A stretch of 64,000 bases of DNA from Eupeodes corollae (taxonomy: Eukaryota; Arthropoda; Insecta; Diptera; Syrphidae). This document shows, one piece after another, positions 46,390 through 57,384 of this stretch. Below the pieces are notes generated by a model. The model ran no database searches. It saw only the letters and a program-made list of their open reading frames with translations, and was not told where the DNA came from. Where the stretch lies: the NCBI RefSeq assembly GCF_945859685.1, contig NC_079147.1, positions 303,488,485-303,552,484 of the forward strand. The letters are read 5' to 3'. Numbering within the stretch: position 1 is the first letter of the stretch; each line of letters starts with the position of its first letter. The position numbers and the translations under genes were made by a program.

Positions 46390-47620
46390 ATGCGTATCCA
46401 CTATCCAGCCAGCCTAGGCCCTAGCTATCTAAAGTTTCACACACTAAGTTAGTTGGTGTCTTCTCCCATCTGACTGAGCTAACTGAGTCGCAGTCTTCGT
46501 CTTCTATGCTACCTTTTCTCGAGATTGAATTTAAAGACCTTCCGGGCTGGAGCATTTATGTACATTCACTCTACATGATCCAGCCATCTAAGTTGTTTAA
46601 TTCATTAACCAGGTCAGTGTCAATATACAGCCCAAAATTTTCTCTCGAAGCATCCTAAGACGCTCTCATCTTTCTTTGACAAGGTCAAGGCCTAAGCACC
46701 ATAAATGAGCAAAGGGATGATGAGTGTCTTATGGAAAGTGATTTAAAATTCTCCAGAGAGGACTTTGCTAATAAGTCCAAGGGTTATTCTTCGTTTGATT
46801 TTAGCATTGGTGTCGTTGTCTATCATTAGCTGCGTCTAGGCAGACAAAGTCCTTAACTAACCTCAAAGTTATAGCTGTCTTTAAGCTGTGAATTTTCATC
46901 TAATACGTCGTCGTCGTTCATTTTCCTTTCTTGATGACAGCACATACTTGGTTTTGCCCCCATTGACCACGAAAACCATCTTCTCCGCTTCCTTCGAAAT
47001 GCTCAAAAATGCTCCACTGATAATTATGTCAATATCATCTGCTTATCCGTGTAATTGGATGGACCTTTGGAAGACTGTGCCTCTGGTGTTGACGGTTGAG
47101 TTTTGCTCAATTTTTTCCAAAACGATATTAAAGAAGTCGCATGACAGTGCATTTCCTTGTCTTGAACCTTTTTTGACATCAAATGCATTGTTGAGATCTT
47201 GATAGCCTAGTATCCATCGTCATTCTGCACAAACAGATACGTTTGACAGGGATAACAAATCTAAACCTTGCTCTGTAGAGCTGTTCCCTATAGATGGTGT
47301 CATACGCGGCTTTAAAATCAATTAATAGATGGTGCAGGGTATCTATTTGAAGTTCCTGTGTTTTTTCCAAGATATGCCGTAATATGAATATTTTGTCGAT
47401 AGTGAACTTTCCTGGTCTGAAGCCACACTGGTAAGGACATATCGGGTTGTTGACGAATGGCTTCACACGTTCACATAATACGGCAGAAAGGATCTTATAT
47501 GGAATATTCAGGAGGCTGATACCCCTGTAGTTAGCACAATTCAGAGGATCTCCGTTCTTGATTATTGAGCAAACTATGCTGATTTAATGCAAGCACTAAT
47601 CGTTTCGCAGTCTTTTGAGA
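46390..47620 (-). pseudogene. RTE-like non-LTR reverse transcriptase remnant
   Basis: The most complete RTE-like copy here, minus strand. In order: GDPLNCANYRGISLLNIPYK and ILSAVLCERVKPFVNNPICP (RT motif 0/1, near 47450-47555), YQCGFRPGKFTIDKIFILRH, LLIDFKAAYDTIYREQLYRA (motif A, near 47270-47330), RQGNALSCDFFN-type text (motif B, near 47130-47160), then HG, a stop, ADDIDIII (near 47030-47060), in which the tyrosine of YADD has become TAA. After that come GGKTKYVLSSRKENERRR, TLIIPLLIYGA and GCFERKIL (near 46650-46740), and a C-terminal basic region ending near 46400. Frame changes occur near 47215 and 46870. Confidence 0.88.
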
Positions 47621-47639
47621 ATTTTCGCATATTTGCATT

Positions 47640-48129
47640 GTTTAAAGTTTTTCTTTAAATATCTTTTACTAGGCAACACTAGGCAATTTTGTGCATTTTA
47701 AAATGCTTCCAAAAGAGTACAGTAAAATAATTGTGAATTCAAGAATGCAATCCTTAAATTGATAAATGATTGCATTCGCCAAAGATTGAATTCTTTTATA
47801 AATCGGTCTCAAGAAATGTAGGATTTGAAATCTTGAAATACACAAAATCTAAAAACTCCATAATCTATAAAACTTAAAATTTTAAAAGCGATATGTTTAA
47901 GGCTCGAAATCAAATGAAATTATGTCATTTGGGGTTTTCTACGTTTTATCGTGTTTTAGCAATTAGGTTTCATTATTTTTGGTCTTCAAGATTATGGTTT
48001 TTAGCCGTATTACTAGAATGTTGAATTCCTTGCCACAAACACCGGTGGTTTTACTTGTGATTGAATTGTCAGGCTGTCTTTTACGTCATGGAAATGTTGA
48101 AGAAATCAAATCCAATGTATAAATGCTTT
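47640..48129. other. AT-rich gap, no gene seen
   Basis: AT-rich with loosely recurring AAATCT/AAATTT words. No motif was recognised. Confidence 0.4.
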
Positions 48130-48138
48130 TCTCAGTCA

Positions 48139-48391
48139 TAAAAAAATAAATAAATTGGGTGATGCAACAGTCCGTTGAGACTTAGTGACTTACAACTCTC
48201 AACCATGCGAGTACTGTTGATGGAGAGGACCTACAGGTTTAAGCCGAATCCGAACTACGAATTTGAGAAAGGACATTTCATGATAAGAATTACTATTGGA
48301 GAATTTGTCAATTCCTCGTAAGAGGTAGTACCCGTGAAAAAACTTTAGATGGCATAGGCAGGGATCAAACCCAAGGCCTCTGCATGTCTTG
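48139..48391 (-). mobile_element. tRNA-derived SINE, copy 1
   Basis: A 253-bp element homologous to 52162-52433 along its length, for example GAATTTGTCAATTCCTCG, AAGAGG(T/C)AG, and TTTAGATGGCA(T/C)AGG(C/T)AGGGAT. On the minus strand its head contains GGGTTTGATCCCTGCC, which fits a tRNA B box (GGTTCNANNCC). The other end runs into an A/T-rich tail. It is flanked by the 9-bp direct repeat TCTCAGTCA (48130-48138 and 48392-48400), consistent with target-site duplication by LINE machinery. It is transcribed by Pol III in such families and has no protein. Confidence 0.8.
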
Positions 48392-48409
48392 TCTCAGTCA
48401 CTTGATGTT

Positions 48410-48870
48410 TTGAGTTTTCGGTATGTTGGTTGTTTTCGTTACACGGATTTCTGAAATCCTCAAAATCAAAATTATCAAAAAAAAACTCCCAAATTTTCGA
48501 TTTTGCATAAGTTTGCGTCTATTGCATTTATATATTTCGAATTCTTGAGACTTTGGGTTTTTGAGTATTTAAGTTTTCTTGATTTTGGGTTCAGAGCTTA
48601 AAATAAAATAAATTAAAAAAAAATACCCAAATTATAATTTTTTATCATTTTTATTTAATAGTTTTTACATTTGTGGATTTTCGATATTTTGGGCTTTCTG
48701 GATTGTGGAATTTTTGATGTTTTTCGAATTTTAAAACATAAGTTTAATTAAATTTAATAAAGAAATGCCCAAAATGAAATAATTCATATAATTTTTGGGG
48801 AATTCGATTTTTTGACTTGGGGTCTTTGAGATGTTAAGTTCTTGCAATATTATGTTTTCGGAATTATTCG
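48410..48870. other. degenerate GATTTTGGG-type sequence
   Basis: Loose recurrence of words such as TTTTGGGTT, GATTTTCGAT, TTTTTGA(G/T) every 20-50 bp. No coding content, and it is not a clear tandem repeat. Confidence 0.35.
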
Positions 48871-48878
48871 CTTTTTGG

Positions 48879-50706
48879 GAAAGGGGGAGAAACCCCTAGG
48901 GCCCGGGATTTTCTAGGAGCTTGTAAAATTGAAAGCAATGAGTTGAGTTTTTTTTTAAATATAATCTATCTATCAAACTTATTTTTAGGAGCCCGAAAAT
49001 TTAAAATCATTTATGCTTTTGCAATTCATGTTTTCATGTTATCTACCAATCTATCATTTTGTAAGGGCCCGGCAACTTAAAACAAAACACAAATATATAC
49101 TTCGGTGCCTGTTTTCATAAAGTTTCTTTTCTTCTATTTTTGTTTCTGCTTGGAACGAAATTTTTATTCGGTTTCGGGTGACCGAAAAATCCCACGCAAT
49201 CGTTTATCAATTAATTAATATTTTGAATAAGTTGTTTACTGAAGATTTGAAGGATGTCAAATCACTTTAAAGTGTGTATATAGCGGAATGTTGTACTGCC
49301 AAAATCACATTTTTGGTGTTTTCAAAAGTGTTTCAACTTGTTTAGCAGCAGTGCCCTTCACAAACTTTCTGATACAAGATGTTCAGCTAGAATTGAGGCA
49401 GTGACACCATTTGCAAACCATCTGAAAAACCTTAAAAATTCATTAGAAGTTTTCAATTTGGTGCAAGGTTCTTAGCGCTATAAATGAAAGAACCGTCATT
49501 ATTCTTCACGTTGAAATTAGAAATCTCGACAACTTGATCTCCGATTTGAAAACTATTCGAAAAAGATGGGATCATATTTTATCTGTAGCAAAGTAGTTTC
49601 TACTGGATTGCGGAATGTTCTAGAATCGTTCCCATCGAACTGAAAAAGGCAATTAAAGACATTTTGGAAAAAATCGAGGAGCCGAAGAGCAAATTGAAAC
49701 AGACGAACAAATAAATTTCAAGAGAAACACTTTTTACGTCAATTACATCTCGAATTTCTCGTCTGTTCGATACGACGAAAAATTTTAATGCTACATTTTC
49801 ATTTTTATAGCAGTTTTCATTGATGGAAAAAATTGAGGTTAAAAACTCGCCTAAAAGGTTCATACAAAAGTGTCTCAAGAGTTAATAGAAGAAATAATTC
49901 ATCTGAAACACATTTATAAACAGAACTTCGGGCATTGTTTTTGCTCAATGATATTTATTCCCAGAACTTGTAGACGATTTTCCCCAACATTTGTGTTGCT
50001 CTCCGTGTATTTTCCACCATTACTTTAACCGTAGTTAGTGCCGAACGTTCATTAAGCATCCTTGCCAGAACATTTTTGTCGTTTGTGCTCATCACAAGAC
50101 CGTGTTTCCGGACTTGCTCACTATGCATCGAAGCACCTTTGGCAAGGAAATGGAATTTCGATGCAATTATGAGTTGTTTTGCGGTTCAAAAAGCTAGGAA
50201 ATCTCGTTTGCAAAAAGAAAATTTATCATTGAATGCAAACTAACTCTAATGAAAATATTGTAATAATAATTTAATATAAACAATAAAGAGTATTTAATAT
50301 AAACCTTTTGAAAAACATTTTTTTTAGAGACAATTTTCAAATACTTTTACTTCGTTTTATTTTATTTTCATAGTAGGTAATATATCATCATGCTATTTTT
50401 TTTTAATAGTTAATCGACTGTATTAACAGTTGCTAACATGCCGTTGGCAATATCGAATTGAATGTATGATTCTGTTCGGAATCTGATGTAGAACTATTTT
50501 TTGTCTATCCTCCATTTCAACTAAATTGGACTATACCCGTAAGATTGATTTGATGATTAAAACTATTTTTCGGTTCATATTTCATACTATTTGTAATTGA
50601 AATTAGAATGTACCATATCAGTAGGCATGAACTTTGAAATAAATGGTAAATATTGGGGGCCCTCGATTTTTCCGTCCTGGGCCCGGAATTCCTCTCGACG
50701 GCCCTG
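48879..50706 (+). mobile_element. hAT-type DNA transposon (decayed)
   Basis: The right end, reversed, reads CAGGGCCGTCGAGAGGAATT and then CCGGGCCCAGGACGGAAAAA, a CAGGGCCG start typical of many hAT elements. The left end has GGGGGAGAAACCCCTAGGGC then CCGGGATTTT. A related 8-bp flank (ctttttgg at 48871-48878; cttttggc at 50707-50714) is a plausible, slightly diverged hAT target duplication. A transposase remnant lies inside at 49330-50240. Bounds on the left are approximate. Confidence 0.6.
49330..50240 (+). pseudogene. hAT transposase remnant (ZMYM1-like group)
   Basis: Plus-strand reading gives LHKLSDTRCSARIEAVTPFA and NHLKNLKNSLE (near 49357-49450), like the conserved LSDTRWSARAEAV block of hAT transposases of the ZMYM1/TTF-type group. 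Then come SRISRLFDTTKNFNATFSFL (near 49744-49805, like the internal SLxxRF block) and, near 49980-50060, FPNICVALRVFSTITLTVVS followed by AERSLSI, which corresponds to the C-terminal dimerisation motif (LPVTVAEAERSFSKL). Stops and at least two frameshifts are present and no start is defined. Assignment rests on these three blocks and the CAGGGCCG terminus nearby. Confidence 0.75.
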
Positions 50707-50714
50707 CTTTTGGC

Positions 50715-51888
50715 CCAAAAACTTAAAGCAATACAAAAATGCATAAGTTTTATATTTTAAATAACTTTTTTGAAATTCAACAACATTATTATATATTTGG
50801 CATATTATTCTTCAGAATTTTGTGTTCGTTTGATTTTTAGTGTTAAATTTTTCACCTAGCTCTGATGAATTTTAATTAACTTTTTTACAGTAATTCTTTG
50901 TCACACTTATTTTTAGGCTAGACTTTTTTTAAGTGTATTTTTGAAGACACTTAGTGTAGTCTTCTCTCTACCTCTCGTTACATTCAATTTTTTCTTTTGT
51001 AAGAATTATTTTTCCGGCATTTTGTTTTCCTTTACATTTGAACATTGAACATAACTTATTCTGAATTTGTACACTATGCACTTTATATTTTAAAAGAGAA
51101 ATTTGTATGATTCATTCATTCATACCATTGACGGAAAATTATACTTTATTCCCCCTTTTTGAATTTTGATAGAGTTAAACCATGGATGAAAATGAAGAAG
51201 AGGATATCATTAGAAGGAACAACCTTCAGTTCAGATATTTTGATGTTCTTACACTAACTTAAGGATACAATTTTCACAGCTTCATTTGAGAGTGAGGAAA
51301 AAAGGCTTGTAGGAAATTTTGTTCAGAGTTCTTTTATTTCCAAAAAGTAACACAAACATAAACCTTTACTAAAAATATTATATCGTTGTTTTTTTTGTTG
51401 CTCCCTCTTAAAGGCTTTGAACACATCAAACGCACAAACTATCCTTGGGGGAGAATAATTTCGTTTGAAACTTCTACTTCCCTGAGAATTTTGTTTTATA
51501 TTCCAACAGAAATAAAAATAAACACCAAGAACCAACAACTAACATTGAATGGCCGATAGGAGTAAGAGTAGGAGTAGGGTCCTACTCGTAATAAAAAAAA
51601 TATGTAATGTAGAAAACCAAGCAACATTTTCTAAAATAAACTAGAAAACCAACCGAAACGACCGACCAACGCCACCGTTACCGTCACCGTCACTCGTCAC
51701 CGTCACTCGGCCACACAAAATCCTTCCTTTGAAGGGCAATAAAAGCCCAGGGATAACCCCAAAGGCTAAATCAATAATGAAAGCCTACTTTCCATGCCAT
51801 ACCACTGACTGCCCGTTGCTTCTGGCTAACACACATCCTTTTTTAATAGCCAACTGCCGCCGTTATTGATGGAGTCATTGTTGTCAAG
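50715..51888. other. no gene seen
   Basis: AT-rich, with a short CCGTCACC/TCGTCACCG tandem near 51670-51710. The minus frame at 51323-51538 has no recognisable content. Confidence 0.45.
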
Positions 51889-51890
51889 TA

Positions 51891-52664
51891 AAGGGTGTTT
51901 TTTTGAAAGTACAGCATTTTGAAATGGAATAAAACAAACATGGTCTTTCTAAAATGACATGTAATCTCCTTAATTCGAATGATAATTCTTTGGCTTTATA
52001 ATTTTAATATGATTTTGGACATATTACCGACATTAAGTATCATGGTGGTTTAACAACCGTTTTTAAAGAAGTACAGATCAACCCAAACAATCAGTAGTGA
52101 CATCTCAACGCACATTTAATAACTATCATAACTTTAAATAAGGAAGTTCGGTTTCAGTAAATAAATAATTAGTTGACGCAACAGTTCGTCAGAACTAACG
52201 CCTAGTGATTTACATTTCTCAACCATTCCTATGTGCGAGTAATGTTCTCAGGGATAGAGAGGGCCTACAGTTTTTAAGCCAAATCCGAAGCCACATTTGA
52301 GAAAGCAATTTTCATGATTTCATGATTACTCATAGAGAATTTGTCAATTCCTCGCAAGAGGCAGCATCCGTGATAAAACCTTTAGATGGCACAGGTAGGG
52401 ATTGAACTTAAGAACTTTTGCATGGCTGCCACTGGTTTCAGTAAAATGTTGATCGTAAATGAAAGTCTTTTCAAAAGATCTATTTTAAAAAGATAATTTT
52501 AAAAAGAAATGTAAAAAATTTGGAAGCGTAATTCAGGCGTTAGTCCATTTATTTTAAAATGTCAAACCAAACTGAAAATAAATCAATTGACAGCAACAAA
52601 ATGGCACCGAGATAAAATATGTTCCCAACTTAAAGTTCTATAACTTCCAAAAAAAAAACACCCA
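51891..52664. mobile_element. non-autonomous Tc1/mariner-type element with TA ends
   Basis: The left end is TA then AAGGGTGTTTTTTTGAAAG (51889-51909). The right end, reversed, is TA then ATGGGTGTTTTTTTTTTGGA (52666 downward). Both are flanked by TA, the usual target duplication of this superfamily. The interior has no transposase. Without the SINE at 52162-52433 and its duplication it would be about 490 bp. The end sequence resembles the right end of the mariner at 24.5-26.2 kb (TTAAAGGGTGTTTTTC), whose transposase may have mobilised it. Confidence 0.65.
52162..52433 (-). mobile_element. tRNA-derived SINE, copy 2
   Basis: A 272-bp copy of the element at 48139-48391, including ACAGTTCGTCAGAACTAACG, CCTAGTGATTTACA(T)TTCTC and GAATTTGTCAATTCCTCGCA. 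On the minus strand the head has AGTTCAATCCC, a tRNA B-box-like sequence. It is flanked by an exact 12-bp direct repeat, GGTTTCAGTAAA (52150-52161 and 52434-52445), a clear target-site duplication, with an A-rich tail (ATAAATAATTA region) on the low-coordinate side. It is nested in the TA-flanked element at 51891-52664, so it inserted later. Confidence 0.85.
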
Positions 52665-52669
52665 TTAGA

Positions 52670-54715
52670 AGTTTGTTGTTGTTCTTCCACTTCCAATGAT
52701 GTACCGTTCCGTTAATGATGTTTCCGTTCTATGTCTTTTTTCCTTGTTAATTTGTTTTGTAGTTTTTGACGTTAAAAGTCCTGAGTCCTGTGTCTATGAC
52801 GATCTCATCCTCAGATCTGTTTAAAACATCAGAACATCCGTTCCTCACGTACCAACTGTCAGTCGCCATTTTGTGCTTTGCTCAACAATGTTATTCATTT
52901 CGGTATCAAAAAACTGCGGTAGTGTGAAACATCATCCATCTGCCTCAAGCAGAAAACAAAGCAAAGAGAAAAAACAAATAAAAACATAGAACAACAACGA
53001 AAAGCTATCATAATCCTTACGTAAGTCGGATACATGTTGGTTGAGTCATAACTCCATTACTCTGTTTTTTTTTTTTTTTTTTCGTGGTGTTATTATTTTG
53101 TGTTGTGGAATTTTAGGCTCCACTGAGACCTTGACTGACTCGAGTAAAAGTTATATCCTGACTGTGTTTATCGTTCAAGCTTCAAGACAGAAGTAAAAAG
53201 ACTAAGTTGCGTTACGTTGTTTTAGCCCGTCCGTCCGGCTGAGATGAGACACTCCCAATTGGGCCATAAAAGCCCGCAGTAAAATGCTAATGTAGCCATC
53301 ATCAGGTTCTATAAGGATAAAGGATAACCTATCGGTTTTATGGAAAAAAATGTTTTTCCATTTTTGTTGTTTTCCTTTTAACTTTTATCTGTTTTCGTGT
53401 ATGTATTAAATCAATTTATATAATATAGAAAAATACGACGACGAAGGTCTTATTCTTTTTTTCTAGGACTAAATGCTGTCTAAGAGATAACGTGGGGAAA
53501 TGATAGATTGAAGTTTGAGGAAAAGAACAATTTGGTGGCAAAATTTCTGTTGTCTTCTTAAAGTTTTTGTTATGCGGGAAAGGATATTATTATACATGTA
53601 CATAATTTTTGTTTCTACGAATCATCCGAATTTTTCAAGGTTGTTCAACAGAGTGACAGACTATGTACTACATATGTATGTACCAATGTTTATCCTAAAA
53701 TGAACAATTTTCTCGTGAAGAGTATTTGAATTATTTATTAAGTTTTACTCATATCACGTTCCTTTGAAGATGAAAATCAGGATACGAACTTGTAAGTAGG
53801 GGATGTGTTCGTAAAGTAATGAATAATATGAGAGAAAAAAAAACTTTGAAATTCCTAACAATAAAGTGAATCTACAAAATTTTAACGAGAAAAATCACAA
53901 CGTTTAGAATTTTAATTCAGAGTCGATTTTTGGAATTTTAAACTTTAAATTCATACGAATTACGCTTATTTTCATCTTAAAATGTCTGATTCTTTTTAAT
54001 TTTTGAAGAACAATGTTTTCTATCAAACATTTCCATACTAAAATATTTTCAAAAGATATTTAAAAATGTCTATGAATTTTTATGGTTTTATCGTACGATG
54101 ATTCATAGTTTATAATTTGTCTTTGATGAGTTGGTTAAGTTTTTTTTTCGTTCATTAAATTATGATTGTATTTATAAATTAGAATATAAAACGGTACTTT
54201 GAAAATATTTTGATCCTCAGTCCAATTTAGTTTTTATATTGTTAATTTCCGGAACATGTGTTTTTTTAATTTTGCTTAAAGAAGACGAACTTATGAAGAC
54301 AATTATTATTTGGAAATTAAACAAAATGAGTATTTTTATGGAAAGAAATGAAATGATAAAGATTTTTGTTTGCTCTTTTGGTCTCCTTAGTTTTACATTT
54401 TCGAACGATTTTTTTCCACTTTTCTGAAGTTCGTTCTGAAGGCTGTAAGATTAAGTTCTACAGCAATATTTTCAAACTTGCTTTGGAACAATTTTGTTTG
54501 GAAAGTTCAACGTACTCTTCTCTTCTCTTATTTAGTAAGGTTTTTTTATGTTGGTTTTTGGAGACTGACAACTTTTAGAAGCTCAGACTAAGTGGACAAT
54601 TTTCAGGATCTCTTTTTTGACTATATCGTTAAGTTTCAATTTTTCGGCTGCTATGAAGTTGATTGTTCTGGTATGGTTTGAATAGAGAAATCTTGCGAAC
54701 AAAATAATTTTTGAT
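52670..54715. other. no gene seen
   Basis: AT-rich, with an 18-base T run at 53065-53082. Short frames at 53515-54578 have no recognisable motif. Confidence 0.45.
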
Positions 54716-54719
54716 TTTA

Positions 54720-55420
54720 AAAACGGCTCCAATTGGATGGACTTTGACGGTTGAGTTTTGCAAACTTCATTACAGAACGATGTTGAACTATGATGCATTG
54801 CCTTGTCTAAAACATTTTTTTTGACATCAAATGCATCGGTGAGAACGCAGCGGACATTCTCCATCGTCATTTTGCACAAACAGATAAGTTTGACGAGGAT
54901 GCTAAAAACACATTGCTTTGTAGATACTGTCATACGCGGCTTTGAAATCGATGGAAAGATGTTGGGTATTAAATTGAAGTTTCTGGTTTATTTTTCCAAG
55001 ATCTGCCGTAATGTGAGTATTTGGTCAATGATGGATATGGTCTGAAGCCGCACTGATATCAACCTATCAAGTTGTTGACTAAAAGCTTGGCAGAAAGGAT
55101 AATATAAGCGATGTTCATTAGACTGATGCCTATGAAGTTTAGGTAATTCAGAAAGTCTCCTTTCTTGTTTATTCGGCAAACTAGGCTGAGATTCCATTCA
55201 TCCCCCAGTTATTTTTCCGACCATATTTTGCAGATCGCTTGCTGCTTTAAATAATTTGGCAGCGATGCCGTCAGATCCAGCTGCTTTTTGGACTTCCGTT
55301 TCGATTTCATTCATTCATTTCGTCGAGTTCGGGTATGTGGAATTGTTGAACTGCATCTCCTTATTTGAGTGGTTCTATCTCCCTAACGGAAGAGAATGTG
55401 ATAACTTCTTATAGGTGCGC
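54720..55420 (-). pseudogene. RTE-like RT remnant, N-terminal part
   Basis: Minus-strand fragment of the same RTE-like family as 46390-47620. Recognisable are ITFSSVREIEPLK (before RT, near 55370-55410), text around RT motif 0/1 with NEHRLYYPF-type frame shadows (near 55090-55140), IDQILTLRQILEK in a shifted frame (near 54990-55035), SIDFKAAYDSIYK (motif A, near 54915-54955) and LICLCKMTMENVRC (near 54850-54890). It ends near 54720, before the catalytic YADD. DNA similarity to 47190-47560 is plain (for example ACTGTCATACGCGGCTTTGA). Multiple frameshifts. Confidence 0.82.
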
Positions 55421-55735
55421 TTTAAAATAATAATTGTTCCCGATTTACCAAATTGCTATTTATGAAACTAAAAATATGCGATCAATAAATAAAAGTTAAC
55501 GCTATTTTCAATGAGACATTCCAAAAGTTGAACCAATTTTGTGTGATTAATGGGATTTTATTTCTTCGAAAAAAATTTACCGAAATTTAACTTTAAATGA
55601 GTAAAATTATTTTATTTTAAATAAAATAAATTTTTAGTGAACACCTTTATTTATTCTATAGATATTTTATACAAAAATTACTGGTCGTCAACTTTTAATT
55701 ATATTTTTTTTAAATAACTGTTATTCTGGTTTTTC
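55421..55735. other. no gene seen
   Basis: AT-rich stretch between an RTE-like fragment and a family B copy. Confidence 0.4.
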
Positions 55736-55739
55736 AACT

Positions 55740-56330
55740 TCTACAGTAAATGTCAAAAAGTATTGCAAGCATTGCATTCGTACAAAATTAAGAACAATAT
55801 GATGGTAGAGAAAAAAGTAGGTCAAACGATTTCGTGGGCACACACAAAAATTTTGGTCAAAAATCGAAAGTTCAAATTTACTCAAAAGCCCAATTTTTTG
55901 ACAGGTCCTTTAAATTGGTTTGCTTTTAACTTATATTTTTTAGAAGGTAAAGAAAATATATTTTTGTAAAAAAAAAAATATCTAAGGAACAATGATTTTT
56001 ATTTAAATTATTCCAAAAACTTATGATTGATTTTGAATAATCTATTTTTTGGTCTATTTATAATGTTTTATGATCAAAAATGTTAATTATTTTCTGGATT
56101 TTTTGAAATATATTAAATTTAATATAGCTTCAATATGTGAAAAACGGTTGAACACTTTTAATGAATATCAAATGTATAACGAGATTTCGGACGTTACTCC
56201 GCTACTTCATAAAATTTCATGTGTTTTGTTGTTATGAGAATTTGTTCTGAACAGATATCAAAAATAGAAACTTAATTTTTTTTTATTTCGATTGGACAAT
56301 GGTTTTGAAAAAAGTTTTTTAAATGTCTCT
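55740..56330 (+). repeat. family B repeat, plus copy
   Basis: GCATTGCATTCGTACAAAAT, then ATGATGGTAGAGAAAAAAGT followed by AGGTCAAACGATTTCGTG matches the family B opening at 7690-7770. Further on come GGTCAAAAATCGAAA and TCAAAAGCCCAATTTTTTGA. More diverged than copy 1. Confidence 0.6.
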
Positions 56331-56449
56331 AGGCTCCTGAACCTGACACATCTCTGAAACAGCTCGAATGAGATGTTACCCATTTGAATGTTTCACCGCG
56401 CATTTAGTAATGTCATGGTTCAGAGCTTGATCAGTTTTTTAAGATCCTT

Positions 56450-56960
56450 AGACTCATGCTATCATATGCGACTTTGAAATCGATGGAAAGATGGTGGGTC
56501 TCGACTTGGTGTTTATTAGGATTTTCCTCAATTTTAATATGTGGTCTATATTTATCTGCAGGCTTGAAGTCACACTGGCACGTAGTCGCTCACATAGCAC
56601 GTTGTATATGATCTTGTTATCGGCATTAACAAGTATTTTTGGCGGGATACAAGATCGAATTTTTTGTAGATTTTCCATATTAAACTATTTGACCAGTCAT
56701 ACCAGGCATACTTTTCTCTTCCGTAGTTGGTTAATGAGCTGTTCAATTGTTTCTTCTCGTCTACAATTCTCTGTACTTCAATAACTAGATTTCCTTCGCT
56801 ATCTCGAAGAGCTTGAGTGCCGGATCCATAATAAGACGACATTTGCTTTGCAGTTTTGTAGAACCGACTTGCTCCCAGAAATACCTGAGGTGAGAAGCTA
56901 CGGATGCTCTTTTCTTTCCAAAATATTTCGTACAATGTTTCAAAAATCTTCATAAGTTGT
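56450..56960 (-). pseudogene. RTE-like ORF2 linker and RT start
   Basis: Minus-strand frame reads KIFETLYEIFWKEKSIRSFS, PQVFLGASRFYKTAKQMSSY and YGSGTQALRDSEGNLVIEVQ then RIVDEKKQLN (near 56745-56950), the segment joining endonuclease and RT in RTE-type proteins. After a frame change come IIYNVLCERLRASVTSSLQ and INIDHILKLRKIL (RT motif 0/1, near 56510-56610). It is truncated at both ends. It may be the upstream portion of the fragment at 54720-55420, separated by 55421-56449, or an independent copy; the motif 0/1 region overlaps between the two, which favours separate copies. Confidence 0.75.
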
Positions 56961-57384
56961 TAGATTTCTTCCGTCTTACTCAAAACTTATAGAAACATTG
57001 AACTATTTATGCTAAAACTTTATATAACAGAAAACAAGACAAATGGTTTGACAAAAATGTTTACCTTTGTAAAAACTCCGTAGAACTTAAAGATTTTAGA
57101 ATACATTAAAAAAAAAAAATAATGTTTAAAACGAGTATTTTTCAAATGTAAAGGAAACATTATCAAAATATAAGTTTAAATCCAAAATCAATTAAAAAAT
57201 TTACTCTAAAACGTATTTCTTAAAACCATGGAAAGCTTCTCAAAACTTCATATAGAGTCAAGTGAATTTTTTTTTCTATCCCAAAGACACAGTATGAGCT
57301 TAAGGAAAAGATGGAAGAACGGGTAGGAGGTGTCAGTGTTCATTGATTTTGAATTCCTAAACATTTCAATGATAGCGAAAGATA
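56961..57384. other. no gene seen
   Basis: AT-rich with no motif recognised. Confidence 0.4.

Noticed and set aside
48370..48391. tRNA gene suggested by a B-box sequence
   Set aside because: The B box is the head of a SINE with a matching second copy and target duplications. No cloverleaf can be completed.
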